A DNA stretch of 64,000 nucleotides from Allomuricauda sp. CAU 1633. Lineage in GTDB: Bacteria > Bacteroidota > Bacteroidia > Flavobacteriales > Flavobacteriaceae. Shown here in pieces: positions 21,718 through 31,334 of the stretch (position 1 is the stretch's first letter; every line of letters begins with the position of its first letter). The stretch lies in contig NZ_JAFLNE010000005.1 in assembly GCF_017313225.1 (NCBI RefSeq), positions 1 through 64,000 on the forward strand, written 5' to 3'. The notes beneath the pieces are model-generated. The model had not been told where the DNA came from. It did not search any database and worked only from the letters and a program-made list of their open reading frames with translations. Made by a program: the position numbers and the translations under genes.

Positions 21718-22311
21718 TTGAAATTGGAGCGTCCATATCAACTAATTCTTGATAACGTCAGTAGGTTTATTGATTTAACCAAGCTTGAACAACAAAAGTA
21801 TATTTCTTTACTTACCACAGTAAAAGTAAAAAGGAAAGCATTTTTGATGCAAGCCGGCGAAATTGCCAAGTACGAATACTTTATCACTAAAGGTTGTTTA
21901 AAAGTGTACACGCTGGATGAAGATGGCGCACCTCATATCTCCATGTTCGCGGTTGAAGATTATTGGACAGGAGACCTAGCCAGTTTTATTACCAAAGAAC
22001 CATCACGCTATTTCATTAAAGCCACGGAAGATTCAGAATTATTAGGTGTCTCCAGGGTTAATTATGATTTACTTTTTCAAGAAATCCCAAAATTTGAACG
22101 ATTTTATCGTATGCTTTATCAAAGGTCACTCATAAATTATATAAGACGTTCTAATCATGGCATATCCTTAACGGCAGAAGAACGATATATTGAGTTCAAA
22201 AAGAAATACCCGGAAATTGTCAATAGAATTACCCAGAAAGACTTGGCGGGCTACATTGGTATTACTCCAGAATTTATGAGCAAAATTATCTCGAAAGTCA
22301 ACAGGATGTAA
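21718..22311 (+). CDS. Crp/Fnr-family transcriptional regulator
   Basis: 197 aa. Cyclic-nucleotide-binding fold around LMQAGEIAKYEYFITKGCLK and HISMFAVEDYWTGDLASFIT, a hinge helix, then a C-terminal HTH (NRITQKDLAGYIGITPEFMS). No cysteine cluster for an iron-sulfur centre. The best start is TTG at 21718. It probably regulates the three following genes on the same strand, a common arrangement of such regulators with DoxX and FMN reductase genes in Bacteroidota. Confidence 0.85.
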   Translation: MKLERPYQLILDNVSRFIDLTKLEQQKYISLLTTVKVKRKAFLMQAGEIAKYEYFITKGCLKVYTLDEDGAPHISMFAVEDYWTGDLASFITKEPSRYFIKATEDSELLGVSRVNYDLLFQEIPKFERFYRMLYQRSLINYIRRSNHGISLTAEERYIEFKKKYPEIVNRITQKDLAGYIGITPEFMSKIISKVNRM

Positions 22312-22364
22312 AAGTCTTAAACTAGTTCATTTTTTTTCATGTGTTCCTCTCGGAATTTTGAGGC

Positions 22365-23009
22365 ATGAAAAAAATACTCATCATAACATCTCTTTTTACC
22401 ATTGGTTTTGCAAACTATTTGCAGGCGCAATTCACCCAGATAGAACTGTTCTCGGGATTGGATAAAACGGATTTTACGCTGTATGCAAGCTATCCAATAA
22501 ATACCAAAAAAACACTGAGCATTGCAACCCTAGCATTCTTTCAAAAATTCAATAAAAAAGAGAATGAGGATTTTGATGAGGTTGGCGTTCAACCCACCTT
22601 ATTCTGGAATATCAATAAAACCATTTCAGTTGGCCCCTCGGTTTATTACAATAGTATTTCAGGGTATTCAGGGCGTTTGTCGGCAAAATTTACATTGAAG
22701 AGTTCCAGGTTATTGTTTGTGGTCATTCCTACCGTAGGACGCTATCAACAAACAAAAAATGCATATGCTGAAACCTTTGCCCAAGTCCAGTTTAATACGC
22801 CTATCAGTGATAAGATATCGATAGGGCTCAATGGACAGTTTTTAACGGTCTGGGATGAATTTAGGACGCATTCCAGAAGTTTTCAGCAAGTACGTGCAGG
22901 CGTAACATTCCATGGGCACCAATTTGGTCTTGGTGTGGACTTTGACCAGTATGGACCCAACCCAATACTTATATCATCATTTGGTATGTATTACCGAAAA
23001 ACTTTTTAA
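22365..23009 (+). CDS. Secreted outer membrane beta-barrel protein, 214 aa
   Basis: Signal peptide MKKILIITSLFTIGFANYLQ followed by AQ and a run of amphipathic strands (GPSVYYNSISGYSGRLSAKF, VIPTVGRYQQT, GLNGQFLTVWDEF), ending in an aromatic F. Predicted porin-like or DUF-type barrel in the outer membrane. Between the Crp/Fnr gene and doxX in an apparent operon. Confidence 0.72.
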   Translation: MKKILIITSLFTIGFANYLQAQFTQIELFSGLDKTDFTLYASYPINTKKTLSIATLAFFQKFNKKENEDFDEVGVQPTLFWNINKTISVGPSVYYNSISGYSGRLSAKFTLKSSRLLFVVIPTVGRYQQTKNAYAETFAQVQFNTPISDKISIGLNGQFLTVWDEFRTHSRSFQQVRAGVTFHGHQFGLGVDFDQYGPNPILISSFGMYYRKTF

Positions 23010-23031
23010 ACCATTTTAAATCTTAAACCGT

Positions 23032-23487
23032 ATGAAAAAATTAGTGAAAACACTTATGAAGACAAACCCAAACATTGGATTTAGTATTGCACGATTAACA
23101 CTTGGCTTGGTACTACTTCCCCATGGCGCACAGAAATTATTAGGACTTTTCGGAGGTTTTGGTTATTCAGCAACAATGGAATCATTCACAACACAAATGG
23201 GATTGCCAAACATTGTAGCCTTCTCCATAATAATGATTGAATTTTTTGGCTCTATTTCCATACTTCTAGGGTTCCTTAGTAGGTTCTGGGCAGTATCAAT
23301 TATAGGAATGTTTATAGGCATCATTCTTACTACGCAGGTGGAACATGGTTTTTTTATGAACTGGTTCGGCAATCAAGCTGGTGAAGGTTACGAATATTCC
23401 CTTCTTGTTATCGGTCTCGCCCTAACCATATTAGTCAATGGTAGTGGAAAATGGTCCATAGATAATTTAATCGCTAAAAAACAATAA
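23032..23487 (+). CDS. DoxX-family membrane protein
   Basis: 151 aa with four membrane spans. LVLLPHGAQKLLGLFGGFGY and the GSISILLGFLSRFWAVSIIG segment are typical of DoxX, small quinone-linked or redox membrane proteins. Start ATG at 23032; an alternative is the ATG at 23056. Two nucleotides before the FMN reductase gene, so the redox role may be shared. Confidence 0.88.
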   Translation: MKKLVKTLMKTNPNIGFSIARLTLGLVLLPHGAQKLLGLFGGFGYSATMESFTTQMGLPNIVAFSIIMIEFFGSISILLGFLSRFWAVSIIGMFIGIILTTQVEHGFFMNWFGNQAGEGYEYSLLVIGLALTILVNGSGKWSIDNLIAKKQ

Positions 23488-23489
23488 TC

Positions 23490-24047
23490 ATGAAAAAAAT
23501 AATCACAATAGCAGGGAGCAATAGTCAAAAATCCATCAATAAAAGTTTATTGACCTATACCCATAGCTTTTTGGAAAATGTAGAGATTATCCCAATTGAT
23601 TTAAATAATTATGTATTGCCTATTTATGGTGTTGATTTTGAAGCTGAAAATGGAATTCCGACAGCGGTTAAAAGACTAAACGAAGTATTTGATACTGCCG
23701 ATGGATTTATAATAGCTCTCGCAGAACATAATGGGTCGTATGCAGCAGTGTTCAAAAACACGATAGACTGGTTATCTTGTGCAAACATGAAAATATGGAG
23801 AGAAAAACCCATGCTGCTAATGGCAACCTCATCGGGAGCAAGAGGCGGAGCAACCGTATTACAATCTGCAAGTACCTACTTCCCATTTATGGGAGCCAGC
23901 ATCACCGATACTTTTTCATTACCCTCATTCTATGAGAACTTCAATAGCGGAGAAATTAGTGATGAAGACTTGAAAAAGGACCTTCAATCCAAGGCTACTA
24001 AATTTCAAACAAAAATTAAAGCGAGAAATCATCAATACCAAAGCTAA
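23490..24047 (+). CDS. NADPH-dependent FMN reductase
   Basis: 185 aa flavodoxin-like fold. IITIAGSNSQKSINKSLLTY is the phosphate-binding start; ALAEHNGSYAAVFKNTIDWL and MLLMATSSGARGGATVLQSA are conserved FMN-reductase segments. It would reduce FMN or quinones in the cytoplasm. Last gene of the Crp/Fnr-linked operon, followed by a terminator. Confidence 0.92.
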   Translation: MKKIITIAGSNSQKSINKSLLTYTHSFLENVEIIPIDLNNYVLPIYGVDFEAENGIPTAVKRLNEVFDTADGFIIALAEHNGSYAAVFKNTIDWLSCANMKIWREKPMLLMATSSGARGGATVLQSASTYFPFMGASITDTFSLPSFYENFNSGEISDEDLKKDLQSKATKFQTKIKARNHQYQS

Positions 24048-24058
24048 TAGCGCAAACT

Positions 24059-24088
24059 AAAAAGACCATTTTACAAAATGGTCTTTTT
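24059..24088. terminator. Bidirectional intrinsic terminator
   Basis: AAAGACCATTTT-ac-AAAATGGTCTTT (24061-24086) with A and T tracts. It serves the rightward FMN reductase gene and the leftward acs gene. Confidence 0.85.
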
Positions 24089-24119
24089 CTTTTCTATTTG
24101 CTGATTAAAGGAATGAAAT

Positions 24120-26027
24120 CTATAGGCTTTCCTTTATAATATGTTCCACTACTTCGGGATTTAGAAGGGTGGAAATATCTCCTAAATTATCAGTTTCCTT
24201 GGATGCTATTTTCCGGAGAATACGACGCATGATCTTTCCACTTCGTGTTTTGGGCAATCCGGGCACAAATTGAATCTTATCCAACTTGGCAATAGGACCA
24301 ATATGCTCCGTGATCATTTGGTTGATTTCCTTTTTCAGGTTATCGCGATCTCGGGATTCTCCGGTTTCCTTTAAAATGACATAGCCATACAAGGCATTTC
24401 CTTTGACATCGTGTGGGAATCCAACGATAGCAGACTCCGCCACTGCTGGATGTTCGTTAATGGCATCTTCAATGGGTGCCGTACCCAGGTTATGTCCCGA
24501 AACAATGATGACATCATCCACCCTACCGGTAATTCTATAATAACCGACTTCATCCCGTAAAGCACCGTCTCCTGTAAAATATTTTCCTTCAAAAGCAGAA
24601 AAATAGGTGTCCTTATAGCGCTGATGGTCTCCCCATATGGTCCGTGCTATGGAAGGCCATGGAAATTTAATGCAAAGCCGCCCATCTACTTGATTGCCCT
24701 TGATTTCTTTTCCATTTTCATCCATTAATGCGGGTTGCACCCCAGGCATGGGCAAGGTTGCGTAGGTGGGCTTTGTTGGGGTTGAAAAAGGAATGGGAGA
24801 AATTAAAATACCACCGGTTTCCGTTTGCCACCAGGTATCCACAATGGGGCATTTTTTCTCTCCGACATGGTCATTGTACCAGTGCCATGCTTCTTCGTTG
24901 ATAGGCTCTCCTACCGTACCCAAAACTTTTAAACTAGAAAGGTCATATTTGGTAACAAAGTCCAGATTTTCTTTGGCCAAAGCACGAATGGCGGTAGGCG
25001 CTGTGTAAAATTGGGTGACTTTATGTTTTTCCACCACTTCCCAAAATCTGCCAAAATCAGGATAGGAAGGAACTCCCTCAAACATTACAGTAGTGGCCCC
25101 ATTGACCAACGGTCCGTACACAATATAGGAGTGGCCCGTTATCCAGCCGATATCCGCAGTGCACCAATAAATATCTTCTTCACGATATTGGAACACATTT
25201 TTAAAGGTGTACGCCGTATAAACCATGTATCCCGCCGTAGTATGCATCATTCCCTTGGGTCGACCCGTAGAACCTGAAGTATACAAAATGAAAAGTGGGT
25301 CTTCTGCTTCCATGATTTCGGGAACACAATCAGCATAGGCTTTGTCCAACAAGGGTTGCAACCAATGGTCACGTCCGTCCATCATGTCGATTTTTTCTCC
25401 AGTTCGTTTGGCGACCAAAACACTTGCGATACCCGGACACTGTTTCAACGCCTCATCCACAATTCCTTTTAGGTCGATGGTCTTGCTACCTCGGTACGAA
25501 CCATCAGAGGTAATTACCATTTTGGCATCACAATCATTGATTCTTGTGGCCAATGCTGTGGATGAAAATCCTGCAAATACAACAGAGTGGATGGCTCCAA
25601 TCCGGGCACAGGCCAATACAGAAATGGCCAACTCCGGTATCATCGGCAAATAAATCACCACACGATCTCCTTTTTTCACGCCCTTTTCCTTGAGTACATT
25701 GGCAAACTTGCACACTCGTTCATGCAAATCATGATATGTAATATGTTCCGATTCCTCATTGGGGTCATTAGGCTCAAAAAGAATGGCGGTTTTATCACCA
25801 CGACTTCGCAAATGACGGTCGATGCAATTTTCGGTAATATTGAGTTGGGCACCATCAAACCATTTGACCTCAGGCTTTGTAAAATCCCATTCCAACACCG
25901 AATTCCATCTTTTGCGCCAGAAAAAGTGCTCCTCCGCCACTTCTTCCCAGAACGCCTCTGGATTTCTTACGGATTTACGATAGACCTGAAAATATTCTTC
26001 CAAATGTTTAATATGGTAGTTGCTCAT
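24120..26027 (-). CDS. acs: Acetyl-CoA synthetase (AMP-forming)
   Basis: 635 aa, normal length. It converts acetate, ATP and CoA to acetyl-CoA. The adenylation domain shows ILYTSGSTGRPKGMMHT and DTWWQTETGG; the C-terminal domain shows GRVDDVIIVSGHNLGT and the acetylation-regulated lysine in LPKTRSGKIMRR. The upstream genes encode an acetate-type symporter and its small subunit in the same orientation, so uptake and activation are coupled. Confidence 0.97.
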   Translation of the reverse strand: MSNYHIKHLEEYFQVYRKSVRNPEAFWEEVAEEHFFWRKRWNSVLEWDFTKPEVKWFDGAQLNITENCIDRHLRSRGDKTAILFEPNDPNEESEHITYHDLHERVCKFANVLKEKGVKKGDRVVIYLPMIPELAISVLACARIGAIHSVVFAGFSSTALATRINDCDAKMVITSDGSYRGSKTIDLKGIVDEALKQCPGIASVLVAKRTGEKIDMMDGRDHWLQPLLDKAYADCVPEIMEAEDPLFILYTSGSTGRPKGMMHTTAGYMVYTAYTFKNVFQYREEDIYWCTADIGWITGHSYIVYGPLVNGATTVMFEGVPSYPDFGRFWEVVEKHKVTQFYTAPTAIRALAKENLDFVTKYDLSSLKVLGTVGEPINEEAWHWYNDHVGEKKCPIVDTWWQTETGGILISPIPFSTPTKPTYATLPMPGVQPALMDENGKEIKGNQVDGRLCIKFPWPSIARTIWGDHQRYKDTYFSAFEGKYFTGDGALRDEVGYYRITGRVDDVIIVSGHNLGTAPIEDAINEHPAVAESAIVGFPHDVKGNALYGYVILKETGESRDRDNLKKEINQMITEHIGPIAKLDKIQFVPGLPKTRSGKIMRRILRKIASKETDNLGDISTLLNPEVVEHIIKESL

Positions 26028-26090
26028 TGCTTTGAATAAATTTTTATGTGGCTTTAAAATTATGAAAAAGGGGGCAATTAATTAAGGATA

Positions 26091-27806
26091 TCAGTGGTCA
26101 ATAGCGTCTCCTGCCCCGCTTGGAATGCGGATATTTTCCACAATTTCCTGTACTTCCTCAGGAGGGTCTTCGGTAAAGGTATTAACCACTATCGCCACTA
26201 TAAAGTTCACTACCATGGCGATGGATCCAAACCCTTCTGGCGAAATGCCAAACCACCAATCATCCTGTAAACCAGCAACGGCTTCCTGTCCTCCATCAAA
26301 AATTCCAAACTTAAACTTCAACATATAGAAAAGCATGAGACAGAGTCCTACCACCATTCCTGAGATGGCTCCCTGACTGTTCATCTTTTTATAAAAGATG
26401 CCCAAGATTATCGCAGGAAAGAACGATGCTGCCGCCAGACCAAAGGCTAGTGCTACCACCGCGGCCACAAAGCCTGGCGGGTTGATTCCAAAATACCCTG
26501 CAACAACCACAGCTACTGCAGCTGAAATTCTCGCTGCCCAAAGCTCTCCTTTTTCGGAAAGGCCCGGATTAAGGACATTTTTAATTAAGTCATGGGATAC
26601 GGACGCCGAAATTACCAATAACAATCCTGCTGCGGTTGACAAGGCGGCTGCCAGTCCACCTGCAGCAATTAAACCAATTACCCAAGCCGGCAAATCCGAT
26701 ATTTCCGGGTTGGCTAACACCATGATATCACGGTCAACTGTTAGTTCATTTATTTCTGGGGCGGCGACATACTGAATTTTACCATCGCCATTTTTATCCT
26801 CATGGGCAATGAGTCCAGTAGTTTCCCATCGGCTGAACCATTCAGGCATTTCATTGTATTCTTTTCCACTTACCGTTTCAATTAGGTTTGTTCTTGCGAA
26901 TACAGCCACTGCTGGTGCCGTGGTATACAATATAGCAATGAACAGCAAGGCCAGACCTGCTGACTTTCGGGCATCCCGAACCCTTTTCACAGTAAAAAAA
27001 CGAACAATTACATGCGGTAAACCAGCCGTACCTACCATCAATGCCAATGTAATGGCAAATACGTCAATCGTACTTTTTGAACCAGAAGTATACTCCGCAA
27101 AACCAAGTTCGGTGGAGAGTCCATCCAATTTATCCAGAAGATAGGTTCCAGAACCATCAGATAAGGTGTCACCAAAACCAAGTTGTGGAATGGGGTTCCC
27201 TGTCATCTGAATTGAAATGAATATGGCAGGTACCATAAAGGCGAAAATCAATACGCAATATTGCGCTACTTGGGTATAGGTGATGCCTTTCATTCCACCG
27301 AGGACGGCATAAAACAAAACAATCACCATACCGATGACCACCCCTGTATTAATATCAACTTCCAAATATCTCGAAAATACGATGCCCACACCTCGCATTT
27401 GACCCGCTACATAGGTAAAAGAAACAATAAGGGCGCAAAAAACCGCTACTACCCGGGCTGTTTTGGAGTAATACCGTTCTCCAATAAAATCTGGTACGGT
27501 GAACTTTCCGAATTTTCGAAGATAGGGTGCCAATAGTAAAGCCAAAAGAACGTATCCTCCAGTCCATCCCATTAAATATACAGCTCCATCATAGCCCGCA
27601 AAGGAGATAATCCCGGCCATAGAGATAAAAGAGGCTGCCGACATCCAATCTGCTGCCGTGGCCATTCCATTGGCCAATGGAGAAACCCCACCGCCGGCGA
27701 CATAAAATTCTTTGGTGGAAGCGGCCCGAGACCAAATGGCAATTCCTATATACAGACCAAAGGATAACGCGACCAACACATAGGTCCAAATTTGAACATC
27801 ATTCAT
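26091..27806 (-). CDS. Sodium:solute symporter (ActP/VC_2705-like)
   Basis: 571 aa, about 13 membrane spans of the SSS family. EFYVAGGGVSPLANGMATAA and ADWMSAASFISMAGIISFAG match the cation/acetate symporter start. A cytoplasmic or periplasmic insert around residues 300-365 holds DKNGDGKIQY, close to an EF-hand loop. Paired with a DUF4212 small subunit upstream and acs downstream, so acetate or a related short acid is the likely substrate. Confidence 0.92.
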   Translation of the reverse strand: MNDVQIWTYVLVALSFGLYIGIAIWSRAASTKEFYVAGGGVSPLANGMATAADWMSAASFISMAGIISFAGYDGAVYLMGWTGGYVLLALLLAPYLRKFGKFTVPDFIGERYYSKTARVVAVFCALIVSFTYVAGQMRGVGIVFSRYLEVDINTGVVIGMVIVLFYAVLGGMKGITYTQVAQYCVLIFAFMVPAIFISIQMTGNPIPQLGFGDTLSDGSGTYLLDKLDGLSTELGFAEYTSGSKSTIDVFAITLALMVGTAGLPHVIVRFFTVKRVRDARKSAGLALLFIAILYTTAPAVAVFARTNLIETVSGKEYNEMPEWFSRWETTGLIAHEDKNGDGKIQYVAAPEINELTVDRDIMVLANPEISDLPAWVIGLIAAGGLAAALSTAAGLLLVISASVSHDLIKNVLNPGLSEKGELWAARISAAVAVVVAGYFGINPPGFVAAVVALAFGLAAASFFPAIILGIFYKKMNSQGAISGMVVGLCLMLFYMLKFKFGIFDGGQEAVAGLQDDWWFGISPEGFGSIAMVVNFIVAIVVNTFTEDPPEEVQEIVENIRIPSGAGDAIDH

Positions 27807-27826
27807 AATTAGGTTTTAGGGATTGG

Positions 27827-28084
27827 TTACTCTTCGTTGAAACCGTATTTCTTGTCCAATTTGTTCATAAGCCGAACGTATACGAAAATGAGAATCACGA
27901 AGACATAAATGGAGCCTTGCTGGGCAAACCAAAAGCCCAGCTTAAAGCCGCCCATTCGGATGGTATTGAGCTCATCCACCAATAGGATTCCGAAGCCGTA
28001 AGAGACCAGGAACCAAATTGCCAGTAAAATTGAGAGGTATTTTAGGTTTTCTTTCCAGTACTTTTTGCGAAGGTCTGTGTCCAT
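27827..28084 (-). CDS. DUF4212 small symporter subunit
   Basis: 85 aa from ATG 28084 (MDTDLRKKYWKENLKYLSIL); a longer frame is open to 28135 but lacks the family start. Two membrane spans, SILLAIWFLVSYGFGILLV and SIYVFVILIFVYVRLMNKL. DUF4212 proteins pair with VC_2705-type symporters, as here. Confidence 0.9.
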   Translation of the reverse strand: MDTDLRKKYWKENLKYLSILLAIWFLVSYGFGILLVDELNTIRMGGFKLGFWFAQQGSIYVFVILIFVYVRLMNKLDKKYGFNEE

Positions 28085-28157
28085 CTGTTCGGTTTGATTG
28101 AAGAAATATATGAAATCCTCAGAAAAAACCACCAAAAATTGGAAAGTGCAACACTTT

Positions 28158-29117
28158 TTAAGAAATACCGTTCAAATAATTTGAAACGTTAATCCCGATA
28201 CGTTCATGAATGTTGGAGACATCTGCTTTTACAAAATCTTCTCCGGTGATGCTTTCATACAATTCTATATAACGCTCTGAGACAGATTCAATATATGCAT
28301 CACTCATTTCTGGGACGGTCTGCCCTTCCAAACCTTGGAATCCGTTGGAAATCAACCATTGGCGAACAAACTCCTTGGACAATTGCTTTTGCGGTTCGCC
28401 CTTGGCCTGCAATTCTTCATAGCCTTCGGCATAGAAATAGCGGGAAGAATCTGGGGTATGGATTTCATCTATCAACACGATTTTCCCTTCCTTGGTCTTC
28501 CCAAATTCGTATTTGGTGTCCACCAAAATCAGTCCGCGTTTTGCAGCTATTTCTGTTCCTCTTTGGAAAAGGGCTTTGGTATATTTTTCCAAAACTGCAT
28601 AATCGGCCTTGGAGACAATACCACGCTTCAAAATATCTTCTTTGGAAATATCCTCATCATGGTCTCCTTTTTCTGCTTTGGTAGCCGGAGTGATGATGGG
28701 TTCCGGAAATTTATCATTTTCCTTCATCCCTTCGGGCATGGGTTCACCACATAGCAATCTTTTGCCAGCTTTGTATTCTCTCGCAGCGTGCCCAGAAAGA
28801 TACCCCCGAATCACCATTTCAACTTTAAAGGGGTCACACGCTTTTCCGATGGCAACATTGGGGTCTGGCGTAGCCATCAACCAATTGGGCACGATATCCT
28901 CCGTGGCCTGCATCATTTGGGTGGCAATCTGATTCAAAATCTGGCCCTTGTACGGAATGCCCTTGGGCATAACCACATCAAAAGCAGAAAGCCGGTCAGT
29001 GGCCACCATCACCAAAATATCATTGTCCAAGGTATAGACCTCTCTTACTTTTCCTTTATATATTGATTTTTGACCCGGAAAATGAAAATCCGTGTCCATA
29101 AGCGTATTTTGCCCCAT
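28158..29117 (-). CDS. purC: SAICAR synthetase
   Basis: 319 aa; adds aspartate to CAIR in purine synthesis. [60 protein letters not shown] and [11 protein letters not shown] are family motifs. The long form of about 310-320 residues is usual in Bacteroidota. The start at 29117 or MDTDFHF six codons later cannot be distinguished. One base from phoH on the same strand. Confidence 0.96.
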   Translation of the reverse strand: MGQNTLMDTDFHFPGQKSIYKGKVREVYTLDNDILVMVATDRLSAFDVVMPKGIPYKGQILNQIATQMMQATEDIVPNWLMATPDPNVAIGKACDPFKVEMVIRGYLSGHAAREYKAGKRLLCGEPMPEGMKENDKFPEPIITPATKAEKGDHDEDISKEDILKRGIVSKADYAVLEKYTKALFQRGTEIAAKRGLILVDTKYEFGKTKEGKIVLIDEIHTPDSSRYFYAEGYEELQAKGEPQKQLSKEFVRQWLISNGFQGLEGQTVPEMSDAYIESVSERYIELYESITGEDFVKADVSNIHERIGINVSNYLNGIS

Positions 29118-29118
29118 C

Positions 29119-30075
29119 TTAGAATTGGTTTTGGTGCTCTATGTTCTTGTATGCATCAATGACTTTCTTGACCAGTTTGTGACGAATTACATCCTTATCA
29201 TCCAAATAAATTATGCTGATGCCATCCACATTTTTAAGGATAAGCAAAGCTTCCTTCAAACCTGAAATCACACGTCTTGGTAAATCTATTTGGCCAGGGT
29301 CACCGGTCAATAAAAACTTGGCGTTCTTTCCCATCCGGGTCAGAAACATTTTCATTTGGGCATGGGTAGTGTTCTGGGCCTCATCCAAAATCACAAAGGC
29401 GTTGTCCAGTGTACGACCACGCATAAAGGCCATTGGCGCAATTTGAATGGTACCATCCTCAATGTACTTTGCCAATTTCTCCGCCGGAATCATATCACGG
29501 AGTGCATCGTATAATGGCTGCATGTAGGGATCCAACTTTTCCTTGAGGTCTCCAGGAAGAAAACCTAAATTTTCCCCAGCTTCCACCGCAGGTCGGGTTA
29601 AAATAATTCGCCGAACCTGTTTTTCCTTCAGCGCTTTTACGGCCAAAGCCACTCCGGTATAGGTTTTCCCAGTCCCCGCAGGGCCAATGGCAAAGACCAT
29701 ATCATCCACCTTGCAAGCATCCACCATTCTTCTTTGGTTGAGCGTCTGCGCCTTAATCAAACGTCCACTGACACCATGTACCAAAACATCACCACTGCTT
29801 TTGGATGCCGTTTCCTCTTGCCCATTAGCGGTAAGGACACGCTCAATCATGTTTTCATCGAGCTTGTTGTACTTGGCAAATTGACCTGTAAGCATATCAA
29901 ACCGTTTATCAAACTCTTCCAAGAGTTCTTCATCTCCATATACCTTAATTTTGCTGCCACGCGCAACAATTTTTAGCTTTGGGAAATATTTTTTTAGAAG
30001 TTCAATATTCTCATTCTGCTGCCCAAAAAAGTCCTGTGGGCTAATATCCGTGAGTTCTATGATGAGTTCGTTCAA
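29119..30075 (-). CDS. phoH: PhoH family ATPase
   Basis: 318 aa. An N-terminal KH-like domain, then the ATPase: Walker [29 protein letters not shown], Walker [16 protein letters not shown] and [11 protein letters not shown]. Linked to RNA metabolism. The start is TTG at 30075; no ATG is suitably placed. Expressed from the promoter at 30148-30181 with purC downstream. Confidence 0.94.
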   Translation of the reverse strand: MNELIIELTDISPQDFFGQQNENIELLKKYFPKLKIVARGSKIKVYGDEELLEEFDKRFDMLTGQFAKYNKLDENMIERVLTANGQEETASKSSGDVLVHGVSGRLIKAQTLNQRRMVDACKVDDMVFAIGPAGTGKTYTGVALAVKALKEKQVRRIILTRPAVEAGENLGFLPGDLKEKLDPYMQPLYDALRDMIPAEKLAKYIEDGTIQIAPMAFMRGRTLDNAFVILDEAQNTTHAQMKMFLTRMGKNAKFLLTGDPGQIDLPRRVISGLKEALLILKNVDGISIIYLDDKDVIRHKLVKKVIDAYKNIEHQNQF

Positions 30076-30147
30076 AAAGTGTGGGGTATTTTTATGTTGT
30101 TTTTTACAAGAATTGTATTCTTTCTTTTTTAATGTAATTTTACTTCA

Positions 30148-30181
30148 CAAACTTAACCAAAAATCAATTTGAGCAGGCAAA
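30148..30181 (-). promoter_or_regulatory. phoH-purC promoter
   Basis: Minus strand TTTG (30181-30178), 22-nt spacer, TAAGTTTG (30155-30148), matching TAnnTTTG. Start near 30142, about 67 nt before the TTG. Confidence 0.6.
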
Positions 30182-30200
30182 AACATATCAACAGTATTGC

Positions 30201-31031
30201 ATGGCAATCATAACCTTAACTACGGATTTTGGAATTAAAGACCACTTTGTTGGTGCCGTGAAAGGGACTATTCTGAGCAACCTTCCCGATGTGAACATTG
30301 TTGATATTTCCCATGCCATCAGCCCATTCAACATTCAAGAATGCGCTTATATCCTTAAGAATGCCTATCGTTCCTTTCCTGAAGGAACCGTACACGTTGT
30401 AGGTGTGGATTCTGAACTTTCACCCGAAAACCAACATATTGTGGTGCAGGTGGACGGGCATTATTTTGTGAGTGCCAATAGTGGGGTGATTTCGTTGATT
30501 ACTTCTGAAGTGAAACCTGAAAAAGTAGTGGAAATCAAGATTCCGAATATCATTTCAGGGTCGTTTCCCGTTTTGAATGTCTTTATTCAGGTGGCCTGCC
30601 ATATTGCCCGTGGTGGAAAATTGGAGGTAATTGGAAAACCATTTGATGAGTTGCGTGAACTGCGCGACTTCGAGCCAAGAATCATCAACAACGGAAAAAC
30701 CATTTCAGGAAATGTCATTTATATTGATAATTATGGCAATGTGGTGACCAATATCCAAAGAAGTTTGTTCAACGCCTATAGAAATGGTAGAGCTTTTGAA
30801 ATAAATGCGCGTACCACCAAAATCAGTCAAATCCATGACAGTTATAATGGCATCATCAATTTTGATTTGGATAAAAATCAACGCAAAGGCCCCGGTGATG
30901 CATTGGCCCTGTTCAATTCTGCAGGATATATTGAGCTCGCCATTTATAAAAGTGACCTGAATTCCGTGGGAGGAGCCTCTTCCCTTTTAGGCCTGAATTA
31001 TAGGGATACCGTAACCATAAATTTTCTGTAA
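30201..31031 (+). CDS. S-adenosyl-L-methionine hydroxide adenosyltransferase family
   Basis: 276 aa. The N-terminal IITLTTDFGIKDHFVGAVKG holds the catalytic Asp motif; VVGVDSELSP, YFVSANSGVISLI and YIDNYGNVVTNI continue the DUF62 fold, with a C-terminal barrel. These enzymes hydrolyse SAM to adenosine and methionine. Next gene starts directly at its stop. Confidence 0.93.
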   Translation: MAIITLTTDFGIKDHFVGAVKGTILSNLPDVNIVDISHAISPFNIQECAYILKNAYRSFPEGTVHVVGVDSELSPENQHIVVQVDGHYFVSANSGVISLITSEVKPEKVVEIKIPNIISGSFPVLNVFIQVACHIARGGKLEVIGKPFDELRELRDFEPRIINNGKTISGNVIYIDNYGNVVTNIQRSLFNAYRNGRAFEINARTTKISQIHDSYNGIINFDLDKNQRKGPGDALALFNSAGYIELAIYKSDLNSVGGASSLLGLNYRDTVTINFL

Positions 31032-31334
31032 ATGCTGATACGTATCGTGAAACTCACTTTTAAACCCGAAAATATTCCTAGTTTTGAACGAATTTTTAAA
31101 GAATCAAAAAACGGAATCTTGGCGTTTGAAGGTTGTAATTTGGTAGAGCTGTACCAAGACCTCAAAAATCCTTGTGTGTTTTTTACGTATAGTTTTTGGG
31201 AAAAGGAATCAGACTTGGAAAGATATCGGACATCAGATTTTTTTAAAGGCGTGTGGGGAACCACCAAGCAACTTTTCAGTGAAAAACCCGAAGCTTGGAG
31301 CGTCAACAAAGTGCAAACTACAAACCCATCTTAA
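31032..31334 (+). CDS. ABM-type small protein
   Basis: 100 aa with an antibiotic-biosynthesis-monooxygenase ferredoxin-like fold: MLIRIVKLTFKPENIPSFER, EGCNLVELYQDLKNPCVFFT and a KPEAWSVN end. Likely a dimeric heme- or quinone-related enzyme. Its TAA overlaps the gldF ATG. Confidence 0.85.
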   Translation: MLIRIVKLTFKPENIPSFERIFKESKNGILAFEGCNLVELYQDLKNPCVFFTYSFWEKESDLERYRTSDFFKGVWGTTKQLFSEKPEAWSVNKVQTTNPS

